Shown here piece by piece: positions 16,793-25,434 of a DNA stretch of 37,848 bases. The notes beneath the pieces are model-generated. The model worked only from the letters and a program-made list of their open reading frames with translations. It searched no databases and was not told the DNA's origin. A program made the position numbers and the translations under genes. Each line of letters begins with the position of its first letter. Position 1 is the stretch's first letter. The stretch is taken from the NCBI GenBank assembly GCA_026393275.1, contig JAPLAM010000076.1, positions 1 to 37,848 on the forward strand. The letters run 5' to 3'. Origin of the DNA: Arthrobacter sp. GTDB lineage: Bacteria; Actinomycetota; Actinomycetes; Actinomycetales; Micrococcaceae.

Positions 16793-17035
16793 TCTTGGCC
16801 GGGGCGGCGGACGCAGCTGAGTGCCGGGGCGGCAGGCGGTGGGACCTGCCGACGGCGAATGCGACGGATCGTGGTCTTGTGTAGGCGCGCATCGCCGACC
16901 AGAGTGATGCGAAGGTCGCCCAGCGACCGTAGCGTCACGGCGGGAGGTGTCTAAGCGCCGGCAAGACTGCGATCCGCCGCAGCCCCGACCACAACCGACC
17001 CAACCAGAATCAAACTGAACGGTAGAAGGACGGAC

Positions 17036-17974
17036 ATGATGTACGCGATCGGTGTTGATCTTGGTGGTACCAAGACTGCTGCCGGGGTTGTTTCGGCGGC
17101 CGGGGACGTGCTGCTGATGGAGACCATTCCGACTCTCAACCGGGCCGGCGGCGAGGCTGTCCTGGATGCGACGGCGGCCCTGGTTTCGGGGCTCCGGGAG
17201 CGGGCCGCTGCGGAGGGCATGTCCATCGGGCGGGTGGGCATCGGATCTGCCGGAGTGATCGACGCCGGGCGCGGCGTGGTGGTCTCGGCCACCGAGTCGA
17301 TCTACGGCTGGGCCGGTACCGCGCTGACCGAAGGCCTGGCCGGGCGGCTCGGGCTTGCCCCGGAAGATGTCTGCGCCGTCAACGACGTCCACGCCCATGC
17401 CCTGGGCGAGGCCTGGCGCGGGGCAGCCGCCGGCAGCGCAAGCTCGCTGCTGGTGGCCTTCGGCACGGGCGTTGGCGGCAGCCTGGTGCTGGACGGCAAA
17501 CCCGTGCTCGGGCACCGCTACGTCGGCGGCCACGTCGGGCACTTCGCGTCGCCCTATGCGTACCACGACGGGAAGCCGCTGCCCTGCGTGTGCGGCGGGG
17601 CGGGACACGTGGAAGCGGTCGCTTCCGGTCCTGCCATCCACGCGTCCTACGAGCGCCTGGGCGGTGCTCCCGAGGCAGTAGACACGCACGCGGTCTTCGC
17701 GCTGGCGAAAGAAGGCAATGCCGAAGCGGGCCGGGCGATCCTTGCCGGCGCCCGGGCCGCGGGCCAGGCACTCGCGGGTCTGATCAACATCCTGGACCCC
17801 GCCGTCGTCGTCGTGTCCGGGGGCCTCGCCGCCGCCGGAGACGCCTGGTGGACGCCCATGAAAACCGCGCTGCGCCATGAATTGCTGGACCCGCTGATAG
17901 GGGTGCCGGTGCTCCCCGCCGGGCTCGGAAACTCCGCGGCGATCGTCGGCGCCGCCAGACTTGTGCTGAACTGA
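17036..17974 (+). CDS. nanK: ROK family kinase, probable N-acetylmannosamine kinase
   Basis: 312 residues. ATP-binding DLGGTKT lies at 8-14, followed by the catalytic NDVHAHALGE region and FGTGVGGSLVLDG. The sugar/zinc motif is GGHVGHF, then CVCGGAGHVEA (184-194). The usual ROK motif is CxCGxxGCxE; here the third cysteine is H191, a conservative possible zinc ligand. In context it phosphorylates ManNAc to ManNAc-6-P. Two ATGs are adjacent (17036, 17039) behind GAAGGA. The 243 bp between nanA and this gene hold a small hairpin (GGTCGC 16914-16919 with GCGACC 16923-16928) but no clear promoter. Confidence 0.82.
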   Translation: MMYAIGVDLGGTKTAAGVVSAAGDVLLMETIPTLNRAGGEAVLDATAALVSGLRERAAAEGMSIGRVGIGSAGVIDAGRGVVVSATESIYGWAGTALTEGLAGRLGLAPEDVCAVNDVHAHALGEAWRGAAAGSASSLLVAFGTGVGGSLVLDGKPVLGHRYVGGHVGHFASPYAYHDGKPLPCVCGGAGHVEAVASGPAIHASYERLGGAPEAVDTHAVFALAKEGNAEAGRAILAGARAAGQALAGLINILDPAVVVVSGGLAAAGDAWWTPMKTALRHELLDPLIGVPVLPAGLGNSAAIVGAARLVLN

Positions 17975-18025
17975 CTACCTCCGGAGGGGCGGCGCGGGCC
18001 GTCACCACAACCAGCTAGGAAACCC

Positions 18026-18712
18026 ATGATCCTGACACCCGGGGGCCTTGAGTCCCTCCGCTCCCAACTCATCGTTTCCTGCCAGGCCTATCCCGGCGAG
18101 CCGATGCGGGACCCCCGCACCACGGGGCAGGTGGCGGCATCTGCGGTCATCGGCGGTGCGGCCGCTGTCCGTGTCCAGGGCCTCGCGGACGTGCAGCACA
18201 CCCGCGCCGCGGTGGAGGTTCCGGTGATCGGGCTCTGGAAGGACGGGCACGACGGCGTCTTCATCACCCCCACACTCCGCCACGCCCTCGCGGTGGCCAA
18301 CGCGGGCGCCCACATCGTGGCCGTCGACGGCACGCGCCGCGGACGGCCGGACGGACTCAGCCTGGCCCAGACGGTGGCCGGCATCCATGCACAGTCCCAC
18401 GCCCTGGTCATGGCCGACTGCGGATCCCTGGCCGATGCCGAGGCCGCCGTGGAGGCCGGCGCCGACCTGATCGGCACCACCCTCGCCGGCTACACCGGGG
18501 AACGGCCCAAGACCCAGGGGCCCGATCTGGAGCTGCTGGAGCAGATCGCGTCCGCCGGCCTCGGCCGGCCGCTCATCGCGGAAGGCCGCATCCACACCCC
18601 CGACCAGGCGAGGCAGGCGCTGGACGCCGGCGCATTCGCCGTCGTCGTCGGCACCGCCATCACGCACCCGGCCACCGTCACTGGCTGGTTCGCGGCGGCG
18701 CTGCGCTCCTGA
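18026..18712 (+). CDS. nanE: N-acetylmannosamine-6-phosphate 2-epimerase
   Basis: 228-residue TIM barrel converting ManNAc-6-P to GlcNAc-6-P. Recognised by VPVIGLWKDGHDGVFITPT, HIVAVDGTRRGRPDG, LVMADCGSLADAEAAVEAGAD, the GTTLAGYTGE loop, and LIAEGRIHTPDQARQALDAGA followed by VVVGTAITHP, the C-terminal phosphate-binding loops. AGGAAA precedes the ATG. It lies in line with nanK (51 bp) and nagA (50 bp), so the three are probably co-transcribed. Confidence 0.92.
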   Translation: MILTPGGLESLRSQLIVSCQAYPGEPMRDPRTTGQVAASAVIGGAAAVRVQGLADVQHTRAAVEVPVIGLWKDGHDGVFITPTLRHALAVANAGAHIVAVDGTRRGRPDGLSLAQTVAGIHAQSHALVMADCGSLADAEAAVEAGADLIGTTLAGYTGERPKTQGPDLELLEQIASAGLGRPLIAEGRIHTPDQARQALDAGAFAVVVGTAITHPATVTGWFAAALRS

Positions 18713-18762
18713 ACGGCGCCTGATACCCGCCCGGCAAGTCGCCACCCGTGAAAGGCACCACC

Positions 18763-20034
18763 ATGCAGACCCCGGCCCCCCGCGGAACCTCCCCCGCTGC
18801 GGCGTACCTTCTGTCCGGCACGATGATCTCGGACGGCCACGCCCACGCAGACTCCGTGGTTGCCGTCAGCGAGGGACGGATCGCCTACGCCGGGCCGCGC
18901 CGCGGCTACAGGGCTGCGGATTTCCCCCAGGCCGAGGAGATCCGGCTGCCACCGGGCAGCTCGATCCTGCCGGGCCTGATCGACCTGCACTGCCACGGCG
19001 CGGCCGGCGGAGACTTCCCCACCGGGGGCGGCGAGGCTTGCCGGAGCGCCGTCGACTTCCTGCACCGCAGCGGCACCACCACGTTGCTGGCGAGCCTGGT
19101 CACGGCCTCAAGTGAAGACCTCCTGAAGTCCCTGGCCATCCTCCGGCCCCTCGCCGAAGAGGGGCTCATCGCGGGTATCCACTCCGAGGGCCCCTTCCTT
19201 TCCCACGCGCGTTGCGGTGCGCAGAACCCGCACTGGCTCCAGGCCCCGGATCCGGCGCTGCTTGGCGAACTGTTGCGGGCGGCCGGCGGCGCCTTGAAAA
19301 CCATGACCTACGCCCCGGAGCTGCCCGGGGCCCGTGACCTGGTCACCATGCTCGCCGCGCACGGCGTCATTCCCTCACTTGGCCACACCGACGCGGACGC
19401 GCACACGGCCGCCGCGTCGCTGACGGAGGCCGCGGAGTTGATCGCCGCCGACGGCCGCGCGTCAGGCCGCGCATCCGGTGGTGCCGGCTTTGGCGCGGCA
19501 GCCCGGCCAACGGTCACACATCTCTTCAACGGCATGCCCCCACTGCACCACCGGACCCCGGGTCCCGTCGCGGCGTGCCTGCGGCTGGCCCGGGCCGGCA
19601 CGGTCGCCGTGGAACTCATCGGCGACGGCGTCCACCTGGACCCGGAGACGGTGCGGATGGTGTTCGAACTGGTCGGAGCCGGGAACGTCGCGCTCGTGAC
19701 CGATTCGATGGCGGCAACCGGGCTGCCCGACGGCGACTACGAGCTCGGGCCCTCCGCCGTCGTGGTGCACGACGGCGTCGCCACCTTGCAGAGCAACGGC
19801 GCCCTCGCCGGCGGCACTGCCACCCTGCTGGATGTTGTCCGCAAGACCATCGACGCGGGCGTAAGCCCAGCGGATGCGGTCCAGGCCGCGACGGCGGTGC
19901 CGGCGAAACTGCTGGGGCTTGAGGCCGGGATCGGGAGCCTGAGGGCGGGGATGCGCGCGGACATCGTCGCCGTTGACCGCGAGTTTGGCCCGGTCACCGT
20001 GCTACGGGCCGGCCGGGTGCTCGGCCGGCCCTGA
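18763..20034 (+). CDS. nagA: N-acetylglucosamine-6-phosphate deacetylase
   Basis: 423 residues of the amidohydrolase superfamily. Metal and catalytic motifs in order: DLHCHG (HxH), HSEGPFL (metal Glu), GHTDAD, THLFNGMPPLHHRTPG, ELIGDGVHLDPE and the catalytic Asp in VTDSMAATG. It removes the acetyl group of GlcNAc-6-P to give GlcN-6-P. The ATG at 18763 is chosen because AAAGG lies 7 nt upstream; a GTG five codons earlier (18748) is also open. It is convergent with nagB, which ends 7 bp away. Confidence 0.93.
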   Translation: MQTPAPRGTSPAAAYLLSGTMISDGHAHADSVVAVSEGRIAYAGPRRGYRAADFPQAEEIRLPPGSSILPGLIDLHCHGAAGGDFPTGGGEACRSAVDFLHRSGTTTLLASLVTASSEDLLKSLAILRPLAEEGLIAGIHSEGPFLSHARCGAQNPHWLQAPDPALLGELLRAAGGALKTMTYAPELPGARDLVTMLAAHGVIPSLGHTDADAHTAAASLTEAAELIAADGRASGRASGGAGFGAAARPTVTHLFNGMPPLHHRTPGPVAACLRLARAGTVAVELIGDGVHLDPETVRMVFELVGAGNVALVTDSMAATGLPDGDYELGPSAVVVHDGVATLQSNGALAGGTATLLDVVRKTIDAGVSPADAVQAATAVPAKLLGLEAGIGSLRAGMRADIVAVDREFGPVTVLRAGRVLGRP

Positions 20035-20041
20035 GCCGGCG

Positions 20042-20815
20042 TCAGACTCCGACGGCCCGCGAGCGCACCGCGACCGGCGTCGTCCCATTGACAGCCCGTG
20101 CCCCGAGCAGCGCTGCGGCCGCTTCGTCGGCAACGACGGTCACGTGCGGGTGCAACTGGAGAATCGAGGCAGGGCAGTCCGTCGTGACCGGTCCGCTCAG
20201 TGCCGTGTGCAGGATGTCGGCCTTGTCCGCTCCACTGACCACCAGCAGCAGCTGGCGCGCTTCGAGGATTGTGCCCAGGCCCTGGGTGATGCACCGGTCC
20301 GGGACGTCGTCGGGCGAAGCGAAGTAGCGGGCGTTGGCTTGGCGGGTGCGCTCCGTGAGGGCTTCGACCCGGGTGCGGGAGTCCAGGGCGGAGCCAGGCT
20401 CGTTGAACGCCACATGGCCGTTGTGGCCGATACCGAGGATCTGCACGTCGATCCCGCCGGCCTGGGCGATCGCGGCATCGTACGCCGCGGCTGCGCGCTC
20501 GGGATCCTCGGCGGCGCCCGCGGGCACGGAGACCTTCGCCGGGTCCAGGTGCAACCGCTCGGTGACTTCACGGCGGATCACCTCGGCGTAGCTCTGCGGG
20601 TGACCCGCCGGCAGGCCCACGTACTCGTCCAGCGCGAAGCCCCGGATCCCGGACATGTCCAGCCGGTGCGCGGCCAACGCCGCGTACACGGGGAGCGGCG
20701 AGCCCCCGGTCGCCAGCCCGAGGACGGCCTCCGGCTTGCTCCGGATTACCGCCGCCACGATGCCGGCAGCAATGGCACCCGTTGAGGCGGCGTCGGGCAC
20801 TACAAAAAAGTCCAT
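20042..20815 (-). CDS. nagB: Glucosamine-6-phosphate deaminase
   Basis: 257 residues. Phosphate-binding GLATGGSP (33-40), active-site ALDEYVGL with D63/E64, and GIGHNGHVAFNEPGS (128-142, containing the ring-opening histidine region) identify NagB. It turns GlcN-6-P into fructose-6-P and ammonia, ending the pathway in glycolysis. It lies 66 bp downstream of nanR on the same strand, so regulator and enzyme probably form one transcript. The ribosome site is weak (AGAAAG). Confidence 0.92.
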   Translation of the reverse strand: MDFFVVPDAASTGAIAAGIVAAVIRSKPEAVLGLATGGSPLPVYAALAAHRLDMSGIRGFALDEYVGLPAGHPQSYAEVIRREVTERLHLDPAKVSVPAGAAEDPERAAAAYDAAIAQAGGIDVQILGIGHNGHVAFNEPGSALDSRTRVEALTERTRQANARYFASPDDVPDRCITQGLGTILEARQLLLVVSGADKADILHTALSGPVTTDCPASILQLHPHVTVVADEAAAALLGARAVNGTTPVAVRSRAVGV

Positions 20816-20881
20816 GAGAACACTTTCTGGGACGGATTGGTTCCGGGCGGAGCCGGCAGTGGAGGGAGGACCGCGCCGGGC

Positions 20882-21613
20882 TTACCGGGCAGCGACGTCC
20901 TTGAGCTTTTGGCGGATGCCGTCGAAGTGCCGCTGAAGGCGTTCGGCTGCCAGCGTCTTGTCCTTGTCCGCGACAGCTTCGTAGATCTCCCAGTGGATGC
21001 GGGCCTGCTCCCCGAGGTTCACCGGACCGGCGCCGAGGGCCTGGTGGATCTGCCGGTACACCTTCCAGAAGACATCCATGAGGTTCATCAGCAGCTCGTT
21101 GTTCAAGGGGGCATACAGCCGGCGATGGAATTCGGCGTCGAGTTCGGCAAACGGCTCGCCCGCGGCGGCCGCCTTGTCCATGGCTTCCATGACTGCGCGG
21201 AGGTCGCCGAGCTGCTCGGCCGTCACCAGATCGATGGCCCGCCCAATCAGTCCCGATTCCAGGGCCTGGCGCACGTCGACGAGTTCCATGGCTTCCTCGC
21301 CTTGGTGCCGCAGGGACAGCCTGCCGCGGAAGACCAGCCCCTCGGTCAGCGCGCTGAAGTTGTTGGGGGCGACGAACGTTCCGAACCCGTGGCGGATTTC
21401 GATCACGCCCAGGGCCTGCAGCACTTTCAAAGACTCCCGGACGGTATTCCGGCCGACTCCGAGGACGGCAGAAAGCTCACTTTCGGTCGGGAGGGAATCC
21501 CCCACGTCCAGCCCCTGCTCAAGAATCAGGTCCATGATCCTGGTCTGGAGGGCATGGGACCGGATTTGCGCACTGTATCGGGCAGACGACACCCCCTGCG
21601 ATGCTACTGTCAC
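20882..21613 (-). CDS. nanR: FadR-subfamily GntR regulator, probable NanR
   Basis: 243 residues. Winged helix-turn-helix at about 20-82 (SLPTESELSAVLGVGRNTVRES, then GVIEIRHGFGTFV). A C-terminal FCD domain has metal-binding-type residues in ELDAEFHRRLY, IHWEIYEAV and QRHFDGI. It sits among the nan/nag genes and is flanked by 21-bp operators that recur at the transporter promoter. I infer that it represses the locus and releases it on binding a sialic acid pathway intermediate. An operator 60 bp upstream of its own start suggests autoregulation. Confidence 0.8.
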   Translation of the reverse strand: MTVASQGVSSARYSAQIRSHALQTRIMDLILEQGLDVGDSLPTESELSAVLGVGRNTVRESLKVLQALGVIEIRHGFGTFVAPNNFSALTEGLVFRGRLSLRHQGEEAMELVDVRQALESGLIGRAIDLVTAEQLGDLRAVMEAMDKAAAAGEPFAELDAEFHRRLYAPLNNELLMNLMDVFWKVYRQIHQALGAGPVNLGEQARIHWEIYEAVADKDKTLAAERLQRHFDGIRQKLKDVAAR

Positions 21614-21672
21614 GTCATCTCCTTCGCCCGCGCTTCTGGACGCGGCAACTAGTCTCCCCCATCCTAACGGAG

Positions 21673-21693
21673 ATGGGACGTCCTTTGTCCTAT
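21673..21693. promoter_or_regulatory. NanR operator copy 2
   Basis: A 21-bp site with left arm ATGGGACGT, centre CCT and right arm TTGTCCTAT. It matches the operator at 10168-10188 in 16 of 21 positions, including the whole ACGTCCT core. It lies 60 bp upstream of nanR and 122 bp upstream of the esterase start. Confidence 0.5.
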
Positions 21694-21764
21694 TGGTGAG
21701 AAAAACTTGTATCGATCATGAGGACGTTCGTCAAGATTTCAGGAAAGTGTCCCACAACATTTAC

Positions 21765-21785
21765 ATGGGACGTAGGATCACCTAG
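21765..21785. promoter_or_regulatory. NanR operator copy 3 (degenerate)
   Basis: The left arm ATGGGACGT is identical to copy 2; the right half is degenerate. A GTCCCA at 21750-21755 forms a wider dyad with TGGGAC in this site. It sits 30 bp upstream of the esterase start codon. Confidence 0.4.
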
Positions 21786-21814
21786 CGAATGTCCGCCACA
21801 ACCCGGAGGCCGCC

Positions 21815-22837
21815 ATGCCCCTCTTTGACCTTCCCCTGGACCAGCTGCGCGCCTACAGCTCATCCGCCGTCGAGCCCGGAGACTTCGACGAGTTCTGGAC
21901 ACGGACCATTGCCGAAGCCCGCGGCTTCCCACTGGATGCCGTCTACACGCCGGTCGAGAACCAACTGCGCGTGATTGACAGCTTTGATGTCTCCTTCGCC
22001 GGCTTCGGCGGGGACCGGATTAAGGGCTGGCTGCACCTGCCGGCCAACCGGGACGCCGGAAGCGCATTGCCCGTGGTGGTGCAGTACGTCGGCTATTCGG
22101 GCGGCCGCGGCCTGGTCCAGCAGGACACCAAATGGGCGCAGGCCGGGTATGCGCACTTCATCATGGACACCCGGGGCCAGGGCTACGGCGGCATTCTGGG
22201 CGAGACCGCGGACCCGCATCCTTCGGCCGGAGGGGTGTCCTACGCCGGGCTGATGACGCGCGGCATCTCCGCCAGGGAGGACTACTACTACCGCCGCGTC
22301 TTCGTGGACGCCTTCCGGGCCATCGAGGCCGCCCAGAGCCACCCCGACGTCGACGCCGGGAAGGTGGTCCTCGCCGGCGTCAGCCAGGGCGGAGGTTTGG
22401 CCATCGCAGCCGCCGGCCTCGCGGCGGACCGCCTGGACGGCATCCTCGGCACCATGGCCGATGTACCGTTCCTGCAGGATTTTTCCCGTGCCATTGATCT
22501 GGCCCCGCGCGGGCCGTACACGGAAATTGCAGGCTTCCTCTCCCGCCACCGGGACCGCTACGAACCCGCCCTGGCCGTCCTGAACTACTTCGACGGCGTA
22601 CATCTGGGCCGGCGGGCAACAGCGCCCGCACTGTTCTCCGTGGCACTCATGGACGACATCTGCCCGCCGTCAACGGTCTTCGCATCCTTCAACGCGTACG
22701 GCACGGGCGCAGGCTCGGGCCCGCAGTCCACGCCTGCCAAGGCCGTGGAGGTCTACCGCTTCAACAATCACGAAGGCGGCCAGGAACACCACTGGGTCAA
22801 ACAGCTTCACTACGTGGCTGAGCTGCTCGCCGGATAG
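21815..22837 (+). CDS. CE7 family acetyl (xylan) esterase
   Basis: 340-residue alpha/beta hydrolase of carbohydrate esterase family 7. The nucleophile is S190 in GVSQGG, the acid is D280 in LMDDICPPSTVFA and the base is H319 in FNNHEGG. The oxyanion strand is VQYVGYSGGRG, followed by MDTRGQG. Family members remove acetyl groups from xylo-oligosaccharides and cephalosporin C. Here the gene is divergent from nanR with NanR-like sites in between, so O-acetylated sialic acid is a reasonable alternative substrate. Its 3' end overlaps the convergent MFS gene by 41 bp. Start ATG with GGAGG upstream. Confidence 0.88.
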   Translation: MPLFDLPLDQLRAYSSSAVEPGDFDEFWTRTIAEARGFPLDAVYTPVENQLRVIDSFDVSFAGFGGDRIKGWLHLPANRDAGSALPVVVQYVGYSGGRGLVQQDTKWAQAGYAHFIMDTRGQGYGGILGETADPHPSAGGVSYAGLMTRGISAREDYYYRRVFVDAFRAIEAAQSHPDVDAGKVVLAGVSQGGGLAIAAAGLAADRLDGILGTMADVPFLQDFSRAIDLAPRGPYTEIAGFLSRHRDRYEPALAVLNYFDGVHLGRRATAPALFSVALMDDICPPSTVFASFNAYGTGAGSGPQSTPAKAVEVYRFNNHEGGQEHHWVKQLHYVAELLAG

Positions 22838-24248
22838 GGGTTGCGCCGTCCGTGGCAGGCATCGCGATGACGGCGACGACGGTGAGCACGGCACCGGCCA
22901 GTACCGCGAGGAACACAGCGGCGGAGGCGGACACGATGGTGTGGGGATCAGTTTCGCCGCCCGGGGTGCCGGCGTAGATCGCGTTGGCTACCGCACCGAA
23001 GACGGCGACGCCGATCGAGCTGCCGATCGAGCGTGCGAAGAGGTTCGTCCCGGTGACGACGCCGCGCTCGTTCCATTCGACGCTCGATTGGGCGGCGATG
23101 AGGCTTGGGGTCGCGACCAGCCCGAGACCGAGTCCGACAATGAAGCAAGCCGCCGCCACCAGCAAGATGTTGGGGGTGGAGGCGGTGAGGGCAAGCACGG
23201 CCGCGCCGATGACCGTGACCGTGATGCCGATCAGGGCGGTCCGCCGGAACCCGATCCGAAGATAGAAGCGGCCCGATTGGGACGCACTGATCGGCCAGCC
23301 GAGCGTCAACGCGGCCAGGGCAAGCCCGGCCAGGATCGGGGAGGTCGAAAGCGCGCCCTCCAGGAAGGTGGGGACGTATGAGGTCAGGCCGAGCATGACG
23401 GCACCGACACCGAAGGAGACCATCGCCGTCGTCGCCAGCAGGCGCTTGGATACGACCCACGGCGGCAGGACCGGCTCCGCTGCCCGCCGCTCGACAAGGA
23501 GGAACGCGGCCAAGAAGACTGCCCCGACCGCAAACACGGTGATGCTGACGGCGGAGTTCCAGGCCCAGGCCTGGCCGCCCTCGAGGGCCCCGAGGATGAT
23601 CAAGCTGAGCGAAACCGTCAGCAGTCCGGCTCCAAGGTAGTCGATCCGGTGCTTCGCCCGTTCGACATTCTCGTGGAACGTCCGGAGCAGCATCCAGCCG
23701 GCCAGGAGGCACAGCGGGATGTTCACGAAGAAGATCCCGCGCCAGATGCCCAGTGAGGAGAACACGCCGCCGAGGGTCGGGCCCACCACCGAAGAGATAG
23801 CCCAGACGCTCGCCAGATAGCCCTGCACCTTGGCCCGCTCCGTCAGGGTGTAGATGTCACCGGCAATCGTGATGGCCACCGGCTGGACCGCTCCCGCGCC
23901 CAGGCCCTGCAGGACGCGGAACGCGATGAGGGCCGGCATGCTCCAGGCAAGCCCACAGAGGATCGAGCCGAGCAGGAACAGGCCGATACCGAGGAGGATG
24001 ATCGGCTTGCGGCCCACGACGTCGGAGAGCTTCGCATAGACGGGCACAGACACGGCCTGCGCCAATAGGTAGGCCGAGAAAAGCCATGGGAAGGACGTGA
24101 ACCCGCCAATATCGGCCACGATCGAGGGCACCGCCGTCGCGACAATCGTCGAGTCGATCGCCACCAGGCCGGTCGAAAGCATCAGGGCAATGAGAATAGG
24201 TCCGCGGCGGGAACGGAAGCCGACTCCCTCGGCAGGCGTTGTTGTCAC
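22797..24248 (-). CDS. DHA2-type MFS drug efflux transporter
   Basis: 483 residues with about 14 membrane helices, the EmrB/QacA layout. Helix 1 carries GLVAIDSTIVATAVPSI (the D-x-T-I-V-N/A-x-A-x-P motif D1). The loop after helix 2 has KLSDVVGRKP (motif A), and FRVLQGLGAGAVQPV is motif B. WRGIFFVNIPLCL is the conserved motif after helix 6. It is a proton-driven exporter of unknown substrates. The start is GTG 24248, because the only nearby ATG reading is stopped. No regulator is adjacent; the upstream gene is PPK2 in the same direction at a distance of 119 bp. Confidence 0.9.
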   Translation of the reverse strand: MTTTPAEGVGFRSRRGPILIALMLSTGLVAIDSTIVATAVPSIVADIGGFTSFPWLFSAYLLAQAVSVPVYAKLSDVVGRKPIILLGIGLFLLGSILCGLAWSMPALIAFRVLQGLGAGAVQPVAITIAGDIYTLTERAKVQGYLASVWAISSVVGPTLGGVFSSLGIWRGIFFVNIPLCLLAGWMLLRTFHENVERAKHRIDYLGAGLLTVSLSLIILGALEGGQAWAWNSAVSITVFAVGAVFLAAFLLVERRAAEPVLPPWVVSKRLLATTAMVSFGVGAVMLGLTSYVPTFLEGALSTSPILAGLALAALTLGWPISASQSGRFYLRIGFRRTALIGITVTVIGAAVLALTASTPNILLVAAACFIVGLGLGLVATPSLIAAQSSVEWNERGVVTGTNLFARSIGSSIGVAVFGAVANAIYAGTPGGETDPHTIVSASAAVFLAVLAGAVLTVVAVIAMPATDGATPIRRAAQPRSEAV

Positions 24249-24367
24249 GTGATCATGCTCCCGTCGTCACCACAGGCGCGTCGCGCCCGGAGCCGGCTTT
24301 CGGCGTCCCAGTGCACAACTGCGAGAGTCGCCAGATTAGTCCCGGACACAACCCCACGCCTGGCGGG

Positions 24368-25303
24368 TCAGTCGCCGGCGGCCTCGCGTCCGCGCCGCAC
24401 GATAAGCGGGTCGGGACTGTAGACCACCGAGGTGTCCTTGTCCGTGTAGTCGAACTGGTTGAGGAAGAAGCGCAAGGCGTTAATCCGGCCGCGCTTCTTG
24501 TCGTTGGACTTGATGGTCGTCCACGGCGCATGGTCCGTATCGGTGCGCAGGAACGTCTGCTCCTTGGCCGCCGTGTACTCCTCCCACCGGTCCAGGGAAG
24601 CCAGGTCCATCGGAGACAGTTTCCAGCGCCGCACGGGATCGATCTGCCGGATTGCGAAGCGGGTGCGCTGCTCATGGCGGGTCACCGAGAACCAGAACTT
24701 GGTCAGGTGGATGCCGGATTCCACCAGCATGCTCTCGAAGAGCGGCGCCTGCCGCATGAAGGTGCTGTACTCCTCTTCCGTGCAGAAACCCATCACCCGC
24801 TCAACGTTCGCGCGGTTGTACCAGGAGCGGTCGAACATCACGATCTCCCCGGATGAGGGCAGGTGCTGGATGTAGCGCTGGAAGTACCACTGGCCCTGTT
24901 CACGGTCGGAGGGTTTGCTCAGTGCTACGGCGCGGGCAGAGCGGGGATTCAGGTGCTCGGTGAAGCGCTTGATCGTTCCGCCTTTGCCGGCCGCATCCCG
25001 GCCCTCGAAAACGATCATGTGCCGGAGGTTTTGGTCCTGGCCCCAGTATTGGAATTTCAGCAGCTCAACCTGCAGTCGGTATTTCTCCAGCTCGTAGTCC
25101 TCGCGGGACATCCGTTCCCCGTAGGGATAGCCTTCACGCCACGTCTCCACGGCCGAGCCGCCGGGATCGATCAGTTCCGGGTCTTCGCCCTGTTCCCCGC
25201 GCACCGAGTAGCCGAGGTCAACAAGATGGTCGATGGCTTCACGCAGGTTGTCCCTGACCCAGGACGGGTCCCCTGGTGTCCACGGCGCGGCTGCCTGTGA
25301 CAT
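24368..25303 (-). CDS. ppk2: Polyphosphate kinase 2 (PPK2)
   Basis: 311 residues. Walker A is GRDAAGKGGT (101-110), Walker B with the lid arginine is FDRSWYNR (157-164), and the lid region is FWFSVTRHEQRTRFAIRQIDP then RRWKLSPMDLASLDRWEEYTAAKE. This layout fits single-domain class I PPK2 enzymes, which use polyphosphate to make ATP or GTP from the diphosphates. GGAAGGAG precedes the ATG. It is the last core gene before the presumed island border at 25396. Confidence 0.9.
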   Translation of the reverse strand: MSQAAAPWTPGDPSWVRDNLREAIDHLVDLGYSVRGEQGEDPELIDPGGSAVETWREGYPYGERMSREDYELEKYRLQVELLKFQYWGQDQNLRHMIVFEGRDAAGKGGTIKRFTEHLNPRSARAVALSKPSDREQGQWYFQRYIQHLPSSGEIVMFDRSWYNRANVERVMGFCTEEEYSTFMRQAPLFESMLVESGIHLTKFWFSVTRHEQRTRFAIRQIDPVRRWKLSPMDLASLDRWEEYTAAKEQTFLRTDTDHAPWTTIKSNDKKRGRINALRFFLNQFDYTDKDTSVVYSPDPLIVRRGREAAGD

Positions 25304-25395
25304 CCGGCTCTCCTTCCGGCCGCGACGAACCGTCGACGGCAGTCTAATAGGGCAAGCCGGCAGGCCTCGCGCTCAACCCGCAGGTCAGGCCTTTC

Positions 25396-25434
25396 TGGGG
25401 CCCCCTGTCGGATTCGAACCGACGACCCCCGCTT
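25396..25434 (-). other. 3' fragment of a tRNA-Thr-like gene, candidate attachment site
   Basis: On the minus strand this is the 3' half of a tRNA. It holds a perfect T-arm (stems 25407-25411 and 25419-25423 around the 7-nt loop TTCGAAT), the 3' acceptor strand AGGGGGC (25406-25400) and CCA at 25398-25396. The part toward the anticodon stem (AAGCGGGGGTC) matches actinobacterial tRNA-Thr(TGT) from memory. The matching 5' acceptor strand GCCCCCT and a D-arm are absent in the next 80 bp, so the gene is not complete. Such 3' fragments are left where tyrosine integrases insert elements into tRNA genes. Confidence 0.65.

Noticed and set aside
14003..17878. Antisense open frames of 317-501 codons opposite the ATPase, nanA and nanK genes
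   Set aside because: Same GC artefact; the plus-strand genes have full family motifs.
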